From an uncultured Verrucomicrobiales bacterium (GTDB taxonomy: Bacteria; Verrucomicrobiota; Verrucomicrobiia; Verrucomicrobiales; Akkermansiaceae), in NCBI GenBank assembly GCA_937930235.1, contig CALGLJ010000098.1, positions 1 to 57,155 on the forward strand: a DNA stretch of 57,155 nt, given 5' to 3'. This document shows, piece by piece, positions 45,619 to 55,885 of the stretch (positions are counted from its first letter, which is position 1; each line of letters starts with the position of its first letter). The notes under the pieces were generated by a model. It searched no databases and had not been told where the DNA came from. It saw only the letters and a program-made list of their open reading frames with translations. The translations under genes and the position numbers were made by a program.

Positions 45619-48231
45619 ATGTCTTCAAATCAAATGACCGTCAAACTTCAAGAAGCGCTTCAGGCTGCCCAACAGCTTGCCTTACGCTCAGCACATCCCG
45701 AACTGCGCAGCACCCACCTGCTCCTCGCTCTCTTACAACAGGACGGAGGGATCGTGACGCCTATTCTCGAAAAAGCCGAAGTTGATCTCACCAAACTCAA
45801 AGCCAACCTCGCGACTGCGCTGGAAAAAGAACCACGGATTCAAGGAGCTGGATCACAGCCTCAAATTAGCTATGGCCTTCGTACGACGTTGGATGAAGCT
45901 GACCAAGCCCGAGAGTCCATGAACGATGACTATCTGAGCGTCGAGCATGTCTTCATCGGCATGCTCAAAGCTGATTCTCCCGCTGGCCAGCTTCTCAGCG
46001 CAGCCGGACTCACTCAGAAAAAACTCGAAGCTTCACTAAAGGAAATTCGTGGATCTCAGAAAGTGACCGATGAAGATCCTGAAGGAAAATACCAAGCGCT
46101 GGAAAAGTATGGGCAAGACCTTACCGCAAAAGCTCGCGAAGGAAAAATTGACCCCGTGATTGGGCGGGATGAAGAAATCCGCCGCATCCTGCAGGTTCTT
46201 TCTCGGCGTACCAAAAACAATCCAGTTCTCATTGGGGAACCAGGAGTAGGTAAGACCGCCATCGTAGAAGGACTCGCACGGCGTATCATTAGTGGTGATG
46301 TCCCTGATTCCATGAAACAAAAACGCCTCATCAGCGTCGATCTCGGAGCGATGATTGCAGGGGCCAAGTATCGTGGAGAATTCGAAGATCGACTCAAAGC
46401 CTTCCTCAAGGAGGTGACCGAATCCAAGGGGGAAATCATTCTCTTTATTGATGAACTTCATACCATCGTCGGTGCCGGAGCCAGTGAAGGAGCAGTCGAT
46501 GCCTCAAACCTCCTCAAACCACAATTAGCTCGAGGAGAACTCCGCACCATCGGCGCGACCACCCTCGATGAATACCGCCAGCATATTGAAAAAGATGCAG
46601 CCCTGGAACGCCGCTTCCAACCAGTCAAAGTCGGAGAACCTTCAGTTCCCGACACCATCGCTATTCTGCGGGGCCTAAAAGAACGGTACGAAGTCCATCA
46701 CGGGGTTCGGATTCAGGACAACGCCATCATTGCCGCCGCCAGTTTAAGTGATCGCTATATCTCCGATCGTTTCCTCCCAGACAAAGCCGTGGACCTCGTC
46801 GATGAAGCAGCCTCTCGTATGAAGATTGAACTCGACTCCATGCCAACCGAGATTGACCAACTCGAACGACAAGTCCTCCAGCTCGAAATGGAACGTCAGG
46901 CTCTCGAAAAAGAATCAGACCCCGCTTCTCAGAAACGGCTCGCGAGTGTGAAACAGGAAATGGCGAATCTGAAAGAGGACTCTTCCGGACTCATGGCACA
47001 ATGGCGGCAGGAAAAAGAAGTCATCGATGAGCTCCGCTCTCTTCAAGAAGAAATCGATCGTCTGAAGACCCAAGCTGAACAAGCCAAACGCATTGGCAAT
47101 CTCTCGCTCGCCTCAGAACTCACATACGGAACACTCCCTGATGTTGAAAAACGACTGAAAGATAAAGAAGCCATCATCGCAGAACAAAAACAAACGAACC
47201 GCCTCCTCAAAGAAGAAGTCACCGAAGAAGACATTGCTAAAGTAGTCGCCTCTTGGACTGGGATTCCAGTCAGTCGTCTGCAAGAAGGAGAACGCGAAAA
47301 ACTTGTCCGAATGGAAGAACGCCTTGGCGAACACGTCATCGGTCAAGAACCAGCAATCACGGCAGTATCCAACACCGTTCGTCGAGCTCGCGCAGGACTC
47401 CAAGATGAAAATCGCCCCATCGGATCACTCCTCTTTCTCGGGCCGACAGGAGTAGGGAAAACAGAACTTTCAAAAGCACTCGCAGAATTTCTTTTCGACG
47501 ATGAAGGCGCCATGATCCGGATTGACATGTCCGAGTATATGGAAAAGCACGCCGTATCACGTCTCATCGGAGCCCCTCCCGGATACGTAGGCTATGATCA
47601 GGGAGGACAGCTCAGTGAACATGTCCGGAGAAAACCGTACTCCGTCGTCCTCTTTGACGAAGTAGAAAAAGCACACCCAGATGTCTTCAACGTCCTACTC
47701 CAAGTCCTCGATGACGGACGAATCACGGATGGTCAGGGGCGGACCGTGGACTTCCGCAATACCGTCCTCATCATGACCTCGAATATCGGAAGTCAATTCA
47801 TCATGAATGAAACAAATTCCGAACAACGCAAAACCAAAGTCACCGAAGCGCTCCGTGCACATTTCCGGCCGGAATTCCTCAACCGGATTGATGAAACTGT
47901 CATCTTCGATCGTCTGAACCGGGACGAACTCGCAGGCATCATTCAAATTCAACTCGATCGAGTCAAAAAACGTTTAGAGAAACAAGGACTCCACCTGGAA
48001 CTCACGGCGGAAGCCATCGAGTTCATCGGCGACCTAGGCTATGACCCCGTCTACGGAGCGCGACCTCTCAAACGAGCGATTCAAAACCACCTCCTCGATG
48101 CTCTCAGTCTGGAAATTCTGGAAGGAACATTTCAGGAAGGAGATACCATCAGAGTCACGATCGAAAATGGTTCCCTCTCCTTTTCTCATCACGCGACTCC
48201 CCAAAGCTACGAAATGGAAAAGTCAGCCTGA
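45619..48231 (+). CDS. clpB: ATP-dependent chaperone ClpB
   Basis: 870 aa; two AAA modules [15 protein letters not shown] and [15 protein letters not shown]; ClpB middle coiled-coil. Confidence 0.96.
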   Translation: MSSNQMTVKLQEALQAAQQLALRSAHPELRSTHLLLALLQQDGGIVTPILEKAEVDLTKLKANLATALEKEPRIQGAGSQPQISYGLRTTLDEADQARESMNDDYLSVEHVFIGMLKADSPAGQLLSAAGLTQKKLEASLKEIRGSQKVTDEDPEGKYQALEKYGQDLTAKAREGKIDPVIGRDEEIRRILQVLSRRTKNNPVLIGEPGVGKTAIVEGLARRIISGDVPDSMKQKRLISVDLGAMIAGAKYRGEFEDRLKAFLKEVTESKGEIILFIDELHTIVGAGASEGAVDASNLLKPQLARGELRTIGATTLDEYRQHIEKDAALERRFQPVKVGEPSVPDTIAILRGLKERYEVHHGVRIQDNAIIAAASLSDRYISDRFLPDKAVDLVDEAASRMKIELDSMPTEIDQLERQVLQLEMERQALEKESDPASQKRLASVKQEMANLKEDSSGLMAQWRQEKEVIDELRSLQEEIDRLKTQAEQAKRIGNLSLASELTYGTLPDVEKRLKDKEAIIAEQKQTNRLLKEEVTEEDIAKVVASWTGIPVSRLQEGEREKLVRMEERLGEHVIGQEPAITAVSNTVRRARAGLQDENRPIGSLLFLGPTGVGKTELSKALAEFLFDDEGAMIRIDMSEYMEKHAVSRLIGAPPGYVGYDQGGQLSEHVRRKPYSVVLFDEVEKAHPDVFNVLLQVLDDGRITDGQGRTVDFRNTVLIMTSNIGSQFIMNETNSEQRKTKVTEALRAHFRPEFLNRIDETVIFDRLNRDELAGIIQIQLDRVKKRLEKQGLHLELTAEAIEFIGDLGYDPVYGARPLKRAIQNHLLDALSLEILEGTFQEGDTIRVTIENGSLSFSHHATPQSYEMEKSA

Positions 48232-48249
48232 ATCTCCCCGCTGACTACA

Positions 48250-48284
48250 AAAAAGCCCTAGGTGAACATTGATTCACCTAGGGT
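48250..48284 (-). terminator. Intrinsic terminator of rpsP (convergent with clpB)
   Basis: Perfect 10-bp stem CCCTAGGTGA-acattgat-TCACCTAGGG, followed by GCTTTTTT on the minus strand. Confidence 0.85.
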
Positions 48285-48310
48285 TGGAAAAATGTAAAAG
48301 ATGCCGCAGC

Positions 48311-48553
48311 TTAGCCCGCGTTGCGCACCTTCTTGATGATGCTAGCAACCGTCGTGCTTGGCTTGGCGCCAACGCCAACCCATTTATCTGCTTTTTCAAG
48401 ATCGAGGGTATAATTTACCCCATCGTTCATCGGGTTATAAGTACCGATCTGCTCGATGTAACGGCCATCACGGCGTTTACGGCTATCAACGGCTACGATC
48501 TTGTAATAAGGGCGGTCTTTTGAACCTTTGCGGGAAAGTCTGAGTGCTACCAT
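48311..48553 (-). CDS. rpsP: 30S ribosomal protein S16
   Basis: [41 protein letters not shown]; true start at 48553, not the ORF-track start 48625. Confidence 0.97.
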   Translation of the reverse strand: MVALRLSRKGSKDRPYYKIVAVDSRKRRDGRYIEQIGTYNPMNDGVNYTLDLEKADKWVGVGAKPSTTVASIIKKVRNAG

Positions 48554-48689
48554 AAGCTCTTGTTCTTGGGGGGCGGAAGCTGGTATGATTTCTCTACTTA
48601 AACAAGGTTTTTTTCTATTTTTCACTCAAGTTTCTCTGTGATAGACGCTATTTTACGGTAAAAATGTTCCATTATCCCTTCATCTCCTC

Positions 48690-49610
48690 ATGAATTCACT
48701 GTTTCTCTGGCTCCTTCTGACTGGGCTTGCCATGGCCCAATCCTGGCCCCAGACATTCCAACCAAACGCGCAACACGGCTGGAACAAAGCCCTAGCTAGC
48801 GACGGCAAAGCCCATCGCTACGAAACGCGACACTTCATTCTGGAAGTGCCTAGCCCCCTCGAACACACCCAGTTAAAAACCTTCACTCAAATCATCGAAT
48901 CCGTCCCCATCATCCTAAAAAAAATCCCACTCTCCCTACTCACCCCTCCTCGAGGATCCCGTGCCCGGGTTCGAATCTTCGCTACCGACGAAGATTTCAT
49001 CAAAGCCGGCGGCCCCATCAAAGCAGCGGGACTCTACAGCGGCGCCGATCGTCACGTCATTCTCCGTGGAAAATATTTCTTCAGTGAAGAAGGGAAACAA
49101 CGCCCCGATCACGACCTCTTGATTCACGAACTCACACACCTCTGTATGCATGAAAATCTCTGGAAATATCAACCATGGTTTAACGAAGGAGTGGCTGAAT
49201 ACATGGCCGCCGCGCACAGCCATGATGGAAATTTCCGTTTTAATCAAATCCATACCACGATCAAGGACCACATCAATCTCCGCAATCCCCCTCGACAAGG
49301 AATGACCACCGTGACCTCGATGTCCAAGCTCGTAGAATTTTCGGGGAAAGACTGGGTCACCCAATTACAACAACTGGAACCAGCAGAAATCTTATCACCT
49401 TACTCTGCCTCCCTTCTCTTGATCCATTATTACTTCCACGGAGGTCCAAAGCGCAGGAAGGAAGTCGAAGACTATCTCAGAGCCCTAAGCACCATCAAAT
49501 ACCGAAACCAACCGATCCCCCGCCTGGTTACGGCAGAACATGCCCAAAAGATTCAAACTAAGCTCAAACGCTTCTGGGCACCAAAAGGATTACGACTTCA
49601 GTTTCGGTAA
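48690..49610 (+). CDS. Secreted putative gluzincin metalloprotease
   Basis: Signal peptide; LLIHELTHLCMHENLWKYQPWFNEGVAEYMAA (HExxH plus downstream E). Confidence 0.75.
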   Translation: MNSLFLWLLLTGLAMAQSWPQTFQPNAQHGWNKALASDGKAHRYETRHFILEVPSPLEHTQLKTFTQIIESVPIILKKIPLSLLTPPRGSRARVRIFATDEDFIKAGGPIKAAGLYSGADRHVILRGKYFFSEEGKQRPDHDLLIHELTHLCMHENLWKYQPWFNEGVAEYMAAAHSHDGNFRFNQIHTTIKDHINLRNPPRQGMTTVTSMSKLVEFSGKDWVTQLQQLEPAEILSPYSASLLLIHYYFHGGPKRRKEVEDYLRALSTIKYRNQPIPRLVTAEHAQKIQTKLKRFWAPKGLRLQFR

Positions 49611-49691
49611 GATCTTCGAAAATAATCGTTGATCGCTCATTCTCTTAATAACAAGGCTCGACCTTCCTCACGTTCTCCCCTAGTCACTCAC

Positions 49692-50909
49692 ATGCCTTTC
49701 AACCAGCTCGGGCTTTCTGCCCCCATACTCCAAGCCGTCACTGAAGCCGGCTATGAAGACCCGACGCCTATCCAAGAACAATCGATCCCCCTCATTCTTG
49801 AAGGTAAAGATCTCATTGGCGCTTCTCAAACTGGCACCGGAAAAACCGCAGCCTTTGCCCTTCCCTCTCTCTCCAAAATCCAACCACTCGGAAAACCTCA
49901 AATCCTCGTTCTCGAACCAACTCGTGAATTAGCGGATCAAGTCGCCGAGCAGTTTATCACCTACGGGAAACATACCGGCCTAAAAGTCGCCCTCTTATAC
50001 GGAGGAGTCGGTTATGGTAAACAAGACGAGCAACTCAAAGCCGGAGCCGACATCGTCGTGGCCTGCCCCGGCCGTTTGATTGATCATTTCTACCGGGCGA
50101 TGGTTCGCTTCGGCGCGCTCAAAATTCTCATCCTGGATGAAGTCGATCGTATGCTTGATATGGGCTTCCTCCCCCAGGTTCGCAAGATCATCAACATCTG
50201 CCCTTGGAACAATGAAGAGCAGACGCGCCAGACGCTTTTCTTCTCCGCCACCATGCCACCCGTCATCAAAGGCTTTGCCGAATGGTGCCTCACGAACCCC
50301 TCCACGGTGGAAATCGCACGCGCTTCGGTCGCCTCGACAGTCTCGCACGCCTTCTACCCCGTGGCCATGACCCAGCGTGACGAACTTCTCCTCGGACTCC
50401 TCGATAAAACGGATTTCCACTCCGTCATGATCTTCACCCGGACTCGTAAAGAAGCGGACACCGTGACGATGATGCTGAATGAAGTCGAAGCCATCAAGGG
50501 TAAGGTCATCGCCATGCACTCAGACATTCGCCAGAATGATCGCATGAAAGCCCTAAAAGGCTTTAAAGACGGACAATACCAAATTCTCGTCGCCACAGAT
50601 GTCGCCGCACGCGGGATTGACATTTCCGGAGTCACCCACGTCATCAACTATCGTGTTCCTGAAAACGCGGAAGACTATGTGCACCGCATCGGAAGAACTG
50701 GAAGAGCTCAAAAAGAAGGAGACGCCTTCACTCTTCTCACCGCAGACGAACTCGAATTTGCAGAATCCGTCGAAAATTTCATCGAAAAGAAAATCGAACG
50801 CAAGAAATTGGAAGGATTTGACTATCAATACACCGCCATGCTCGACACCGAGCCGCGCAAATCATTCAAAAAGCCCAAACGCGGCGGTGGCAGACGTCGT
50901 CGGAGATAA
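49692..50909 (+). CDS. DEAD-box RNA helicase (RhlE-like)
   Basis: MPFNQLGLSAPILQAVTEAGYEDPTPIQEQSIPLILEGKDLIGASQTGTGKTAAF; DEVD; SAT; HRIGRTGRA. Confidence 0.93.
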   Translation: MPFNQLGLSAPILQAVTEAGYEDPTPIQEQSIPLILEGKDLIGASQTGTGKTAAFALPSLSKIQPLGKPQILVLEPTRELADQVAEQFITYGKHTGLKVALLYGGVGYGKQDEQLKAGADIVVACPGRLIDHFYRAMVRFGALKILILDEVDRMLDMGFLPQVRKIINICPWNNEEQTRQTLFFSATMPPVIKGFAEWCLTNPSTVEIARASVASTVSHAFYPVAMTQRDELLLGLLDKTDFHSVMIFTRTRKEADTVTMMLNEVEAIKGKVIAMHSDIRQNDRMKALKGFKDGQYQILVATDVAARGIDISGVTHVINYRVPENAEDYVHRIGRTGRAQKEGDAFTLLTADELEFAESVENFIEKKIERKKLEGFDYQYTAMLDTEPRKSFKKPKRGGGRRRRR

Positions 50910-50974
50910 TTCACAGATCATTGGTCGTGATTCTTTGATCTGGCAATCTTTCCAGATTCATTGAATCTCTCTTC

Positions 50975-51916
50975 ATGGCCACTGCACCAGCACTTGATCT
51001 GAAGGAAGAAATACTGCGTCTAAAAAAAGAGCGCAATGCTGTCATTCTCGCGCACAACTACCAAGTTGGCCCCATTCAAGATCTCGCCGACTACGTTGGA
51101 GATTCTCTCGGCCTCGCCTACCGCGCGCAAGAGACAGATGCCGATGTCATCGCATTCTGCGGCGTCCACTTCATGGCCGAAACGGCCAAAATCCTAAATC
51201 CTAACAAAACCGTCGTCCTCCCCGATAAAGACGCCGGATGTTCACTGGAGCAAGCTTGCCCTGCGGACAAACTCGAAGCCTATCTCAAAGAGAATGCTGA
51301 TAAAAATTACTACGTCATCGCCTACATTAACTGCTCTGCGGGAGTAAAAGCCCTCTGCGACGTCATCTGCACCTCTGGAAATGCTCCCCGCATCGTTGAG
51401 CAAGCCCCCGCTGACCGTCCCATCCTCTTCGTTCCCGACGCAAATCTCGGCGCGTGGGTCATCGAGCAGACCGGCCGTAAGATGGACCTCTGGCAAGGCT
51501 CCTGCTACGTTCACGTAGAATTCACCCGGGAATCGATTCAAAAAATCAAAGATGAATATCCTGATGCGACCGTCGTCGCTCACCCGGAGTGCACTACCGC
51601 CGTGCGTCTCCTTGCCGATGAAGTCTGCTCGACCGAGAAGATGATCCACTTTTGCAAGACCACTCCCGCGAAGAATGTCATCGTCGTCACCGAATCTGGA
51701 ATGCTTCACCGCATCAAAAAAGAAGTCCCTGAGAAAAATCTCATCGCCGGACCTACCGATCACTGCGCCTGTGCCGACTGTCGCTATATGAAAATGAACA
51801 CGCTGGAAAAACTCCACGATTGCCTTAAAAACCTGGAACCAAAAGTGGAACTTCCCGAGGACATCCGGGCCAAAGCGGAAGTCTCTCTCGTTCGCATGCT
51901 GGAGCAATCCAAGTGA
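50975..51916 (+). CDS. nadA: Quinolinate synthase
   Basis: AVILAHNYQVGPIQDLADYVGDSLGLAYRAQ...VIAFCGVHFMAETAKILNP...VVAHPEC. Confidence 0.97.
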   Translation: MATAPALDLKEEILRLKKERNAVILAHNYQVGPIQDLADYVGDSLGLAYRAQETDADVIAFCGVHFMAETAKILNPNKTVVLPDKDAGCSLEQACPADKLEAYLKENADKNYYVIAYINCSAGVKALCDVICTSGNAPRIVEQAPADRPILFVPDANLGAWVIEQTGRKMDLWQGSCYVHVEFTRESIQKIKDEYPDATVVAHPECTTAVRLLADEVCSTEKMIHFCKTTPAKNVIVVTESGMLHRIKKEVPEKNLIAGPTDHCACADCRYMKMNTLEKLHDCLKNLEPKVELPEDIRAKAEVSLVRMLEQSK

Positions 51917-51938
51917 AAGAATGACCTGCCTGTAAGCT

Positions 51939-52517
51939 ATGCTAGTCGTTATCGATAACTACGATTCTTTCACCTACAACTTGGTGCAATATTTCGGCGA
52001 ACTGGGAGCCGAAATGAAAGTGTTACGCAATGATGCCGCGACCATAGATGACATTCGCGCGCTTCGCCCTTCTCGTATTTGCATTTCTCCCGGGCCGTGT
52101 ACCCCAAATGAAGCGGGGATTTCTTGTGATGTCATTAGGACATTTGGGGTCGAGATTCCTGTTTTTGGAGTCTGTCTCGGCCACCAATCGATTGGGCAGG
52201 TCTATGGCGGTGAGGTGGTTCGCGCAGAGCAGTTGATGCATGGGAAAACCTCCATGATGCATCATGAAAACAAGAGTGTCTTCGCTGGATTAAGTAACCC
52301 TTTTGAAGCCACTCGGTATCATTCCTTAATTGTCAAAAAGGAGACGCTCCCTGATTGCCTTGAAGTGACCGCTTGGACCGATGACGGAATGATCATGGGG
52401 CTGCAGCACAAGGAGCTGAATGTGCACGGAGTCCAGTTCCACCCTGAATCGATTCTGACCAATGAGGGGAAGCGACTGCTGCAAAACTTTTTGGAAATGC
52501 CAACCGAAAGGCCGTAG
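51939..52517 (+). CDS. Anthranilate/aminodeoxychorismate synthase glutamine amidotransferase subunit
   Basis: [23 protein letters not shown]...[12 protein letters not shown]...[10 protein letters not shown]...[11 protein letters not shown]; TrpG/PabA family. Confidence 0.95.
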   Translation: MLVVIDNYDSFTYNLVQYFGELGAEMKVLRNDAATIDDIRALRPSRICISPGPCTPNEAGISCDVIRTFGVEIPVFGVCLGHQSIGQVYGGEVVRAEQLMHGKTSMMHHENKSVFAGLSNPFEATRYHSLIVKKETLPDCLEVTAWTDDGMIMGLQHKELNVHGVQFHPESILTNEGKRLLQNFLEMPTERP

Positions 52518-52527
52518 GAAGGCGACC

Positions 52528-53649
52528 TTACTTCAAGGTGGCGTGGATCTGCTCCAGCGCCATGACAGCATAGCAAGTGACGAGGATCGCATCGTTTTCC
52601 ATCCAGCGAGAAGTTTCATTGATCCATGAACCATCTTCACGTTGCGTGCTTAAAATCTTAGCAGAAAGGTCCTTCCGCCAATGAATATCCTGACCTTCTT
52701 TATTTTTCAGGGTGGGTAAATTCGCTGCCGCAAGAGTTTTCGCAATGGCGTGGTAGTAATAGTAAAGACCTTGCCCTCCGAGGCCGGGGTTTTCTTCGAG
52801 AGTGTAGTTCTTTCCGAGCCACTCTGTGACCGCCTTCACCCGTGGATCATCGGCTTTTAAGTCAGCGTATACGAGTGAGAGGAGACCCGCATAGGACATC
52901 GAGCCATAGCCGCGGAGAGAGACTTTTCCATCTTTACTGGTTTGCGTCCCCGCCTTCGAGTTGCCTGGGAAGTAAACGAAAGAGCCGTCATTTCCTGTCA
53001 GTTCACCTGGATTGGTCGATTCAAGATTTTGGCAGCGAGTGACAAAAGCGAGGGCTGCACCCCAGTCGAGTTCGGGCTGTTTTTTCTCACCGGTATCAGT
53101 AGCGAGCCGACGCGTGTGATAGAGAGCTTCCAGCGCAAGATGGGTGTTCGAGAGATCGGAGTGCGCATAGGAGCCGCCATAGCCGATTCCTCCATCGAAT
53201 TCGGAATCATCTTCCCCTTTGATCCCCCAGTCGGTCTGTTGATTGATGAGGAAAGCACGTGCTTTGAGAATTTGGTCTTTGTATTTTTGCGCATCGGCTG
53301 AGACCAGAGCCATGATCGCAGCCGAGGTATTATATGTCGCGAGGCCTTTACCATAGATCCCGCCATCACGTTTCTGCTGAGCTACCAGCCAATTCAGCCC
53401 CTTGGTGAATGCTTCTGGAAATGGCTTCTTACGATCCAGAGAAGGGTCGAGCAAGAGTGCCCGGAGTGTCATCGCCGTAAATGCGGGAAGCTTGGGTTCG
53501 CCCCAGTAGCCGTCCGCATGCTGTTGCTTCAGCAGGTATGCATTCCCCTTCTGAATGGTCTGTTGCATTTCGAGCTTCTCGGAGAGGAGGTCGTCAGCGG
53601 ACGAGAGAAAGCTGAACGAGAGGAGAAGAGTGGTGATAATAATCTTCAT
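52528..53649 (-). CDS. Secreted prenyltransferase/squalene-cyclase alpha-toroid repeat protein
   Basis: GNAYLLKQQHADGYWGEP...GLNWLVAQQKRDGGIYGKG...ILSTQREDGSW repeats. Confidence 0.85.
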   Translation of the reverse strand: MKIIITTLLLSFSFLSSADDLLSEKLEMQQTIQKGNAYLLKQQHADGYWGEPKLPAFTAMTLRALLLDPSLDRKKPFPEAFTKGLNWLVAQQKRDGGIYGKGLATYNTSAAIMALVSADAQKYKDQILKARAFLINQQTDWGIKGEDDSEFDGGIGYGGSYAHSDLSNTHLALEALYHTRRLATDTGEKKQPELDWGAALAFVTRCQNLESTNPGELTGNDGSFVYFPGNSKAGTQTSKDGKVSLRGYGSMSYAGLLSLVYADLKADDPRVKAVTEWLGKNYTLEENPGLGGQGLYYYYHAIAKTLAAANLPTLKNKEGQDIHWRKDLSAKILSTQREDGSWINETSRWMENDAILVTCYAVMALEQIHATLK

Positions 53650-53654
53650 TGATT

Positions 53655-54392
53655 TTAAGGGGTGTAAGGTTTGAGCGTTATTGTGACAACAGATTCCAAT
53701 TTTGGGAGAAGTTTCTTATTGGGAATCCAGACATCATCATTGGATCGATCCTTACCTGGATAGTTGAGCATCGCAGGTTGCGAAGTATAGATCGCGATCA
53801 AGTCCCCTGCGACCTCTGCTTTATATTTCCCCTCATGCATGTAGGAGCCGGTATTCAGCCAGGGACCTGGTTGCATCGTAGTTTCCGTCACGATGTGATA
53901 AATGAGCTTGTTCATCGCGAATGTTTTTTGAGCGCCTCCCTCTTTCCAACTCACGTGAATATCTATCCGAGATGCTTGGCGTTGCGCCTCCGGAACGTCA
54001 GGGTATTTTCCGGTAAGATTGAAATCTGCGTCCATGATTTCGAAGAGCTCTTGAGATTCCTGATAGCGTAACAGCTTGAGCGCAATATTCAGATTAATAG
54101 GAGAAATATCGGTGAGGAAGAGAGATTCGTGAACCTTCCCTTTGGTCATAACAAGAACGTACTCTAAGAGGCCTTCGTTCATATTCAGGCCCGCATCAAA
54201 GGAAATTTCCCGAGTTTTTTTATTCAGATGAATTTTCCCAATCTGAAGCTCGTCGGCGTTAATTTCTTTGATGACCGGTTTGACCGTTGCGGGAGCTTCT
54301 TTAGACGGCTCTTGCGCGAGTAAACTAGTGCTCATAAGAACTGGGATCAGCAGTCGAATCATGATTCTTTGGTTTAAAACTGATTTGAACAT
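53655..54392 (-). CDS. Secreted hypothetical protein
   Basis: 245-aa ORF with signal peptide; clustered with flanking minus-strand genes. Confidence 0.65.
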   Translation of the reverse strand: MFKSVLNQRIMIRLLIPVLMSTSLLAQEPSKEAPATVKPVIKEINADELQIGKIHLNKKTREISFDAGLNMNEGLLEYVLVMTKGKVHESLFLTDISPINLNIALKLLRYQESQELFEIMDADFNLTGKYPDVPEAQRQASRIDIHVSWKEGGAQKTFAMNKLIYHIVTETTMQPGPWLNTGSYMHEGKYKAEVAGDLIAIYTSQPAMLNYPGKDRSNDDVWIPNKKLLPKLESVVTITLKPYTP

Positions 54393-54399
54393 GGTTTTA

Positions 54400-55428
54400 T
54401 TAGTCTATTTCTTTCAGACGTTCGCTCTTTTTCGCTCGTGGAGGAAGGCTGGGAGGAGAACTCCGCTTGGGGACGAGGGTGGCCGCATAATCTCGCCACA
54501 TGAGACGAGTCATTCCTTCGCTCAAATCACGTGGAGAGGCATCATCTGGCACCGCATAGCCCAGATCAGAAAGCTGCAGGCGAACCATTCGAAAGAGAAT
54601 TTTAGCCAGTTCATCTGTGGTAGAAGAAGCTTCGTGAGAGAGTGAATTCAAAGTCAGCACGGGACCATCCCCTCCCGCAGTGAGTTGAAGCGCGATGCTT
54701 TGCGCCGCATCCTCCCTCCTACCACTACTAATCTTGGGAATGACTTCGAGCTGAAGGCTGGAGGCTTCCCGAATCTGGGTTGCGACATCTAGGGCGGCTT
54801 TCTTCAAATGAGCGGGAACCTTCCCCGCACAAGTGAGATGAAGGGTAAGAGTGATTTCCGTGCTAGGATCGATGGCCCAGTGCGGGAGTTCCTTGGACAG
54901 CGCCCTAATCCCAGCCGCAGCTTGTGCGGTTTCACTGGGATTTGAGATCGTGGAATCGATAACGCGTTCCAGCGCTAGGAGAGCTCGCTGTGATTGGCCA
55001 AGAGTTTGGAGACGGGAAGAGAGATCTAAAGTGCGTGCCGGACCTTCCTGACGCGCAAAATCGCGGTATTCTGCGAGACCGGGAGCATGTTCGAGATTTC
55101 CGAGATCGGTTTCCTCAATACGTAAATTTTCTAGGATTTCAGGTTCTTCTTTCAGAGGCTTCGGAGGAGGAAGCACTAGAGGAGTCACTTTAGGAATGCC
55201 ACTCACGAGATCTGCGCCAAAGTCTTCCGGAGGAAGAACGGCCCCTCGTGGGGACATGAAATCATAATGTCGCGTCCCTGCGAACCAGGTGCCATAGATG
55301 GACCCCAGGATGCCAATAACGACGATATACCACGGAACTCTCAAGAGAACTTTAAGATGAAGCTTTGAGCGAGAGATGCAAGTGCGAGTGCGGGGGCACA
55401 AAAAATGCCCGCTGTTTTGAGCGGACAT
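54400..55428 (-). CDS. Hypothetical protein with one N-terminal TM (start uncertain)
   Basis: ORF with TM 'WYIVVIGILGSIYGTWFAG'; the Met at 55428 sits inside the rplS terminator hairpin, so the start is doubtful. Confidence 0.5.
   Translation of the reverse strand: MSAQNSGHFLCPRTRTCISRSKLHLKVLLRVPWYIVVIGILGSIYGTWFAGTRHYDFMSPRGAVLPPEDFGADLVSGIPKVTPLVLPPPKPLKEEPEILENLRIEETDLGNLEHAPGLAEYRDFARQEGPARTLDLSSRLQTLGQSQRALLALERVIDSTISNPSETAQAAAGIRALSKELPHWAIDPSTEITLTLHLTCAGKVPAHLKKAALDVATQIREASSLQLEVIPKISSGRREDAAQSIALQLTAGGDGPVLTLNSLSHEASSTTDELAKILFRMVRLQLSDLGYAVPDDASPRDLSEGMTRLMWRDYAATLVPKRSSPPSLPPRAKKSERLKEID
55398..55428 (-). terminator. Intrinsic terminator of rplS
   Basis: TGTCCGCTCAAAACAGCGGGCATTTTTT on the minus strand. 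Confidence 0.75.
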
Positions 55429-55456
55429 TTTCAGAAAAAAGGAAATTCTAAAGAAC

Positions 55457-55804
55457 TTATTCTGCACTCTTAACGAGAGTCGCCTTCTTACCCACGCGGT
55501 CACGCAAGTAATGAAGTCGAGAACGGCGCACTTTACCGCGAGAAACGACTTCGACTTTATCGATACGAGGGCTGTGCTCGCAGAACACCCGCTCAACTCC
55601 AGTTCCATAAGAAATTTTACGAACCGTAAACCCAGAATTTAAGCCGCGGCCACCGCGACGGGCAATCACGATGCCCTGAAAGATCTGGATTCGCTCCTTG
55701 CCACCTTCCACAACGCGGGTGTGGACTTTCACCGTATCACCTACGCTGAAATCAGTGGTTTCAGCTTTCAGTTGTTCTTGTTCAATTTTTTTGATGATGT
55801 CCAT
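55457..55804 (-). CDS. rplS: 50S ribosomal protein L19
   Basis: [68 protein letters not shown]. Confidence 0.97.
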   Translation of the reverse strand: MDIIKKIEQEQLKAETTDFSVGDTVKVHTRVVEGGKERIQIFQGIVIARRGGRGLNSGFTVRKISYGTGVERVFCEHSPRIDKVEVVSRGKVRRSRLHYLRDRVGKKATLVKSAE

Positions 55805-55885
55805 AATCGTGGTTACTTGTTGGCAGCGCGCAGGAGCTAAGGGATTTGCAGAGGGTTTGCAAACGTTTTTTTAGTTAAACTACTC

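Noticed and set aside
51242-51907. 221-aa ORF antisense to nadA
   Set aside because: Shadow ORF; nadA is full length and conserved
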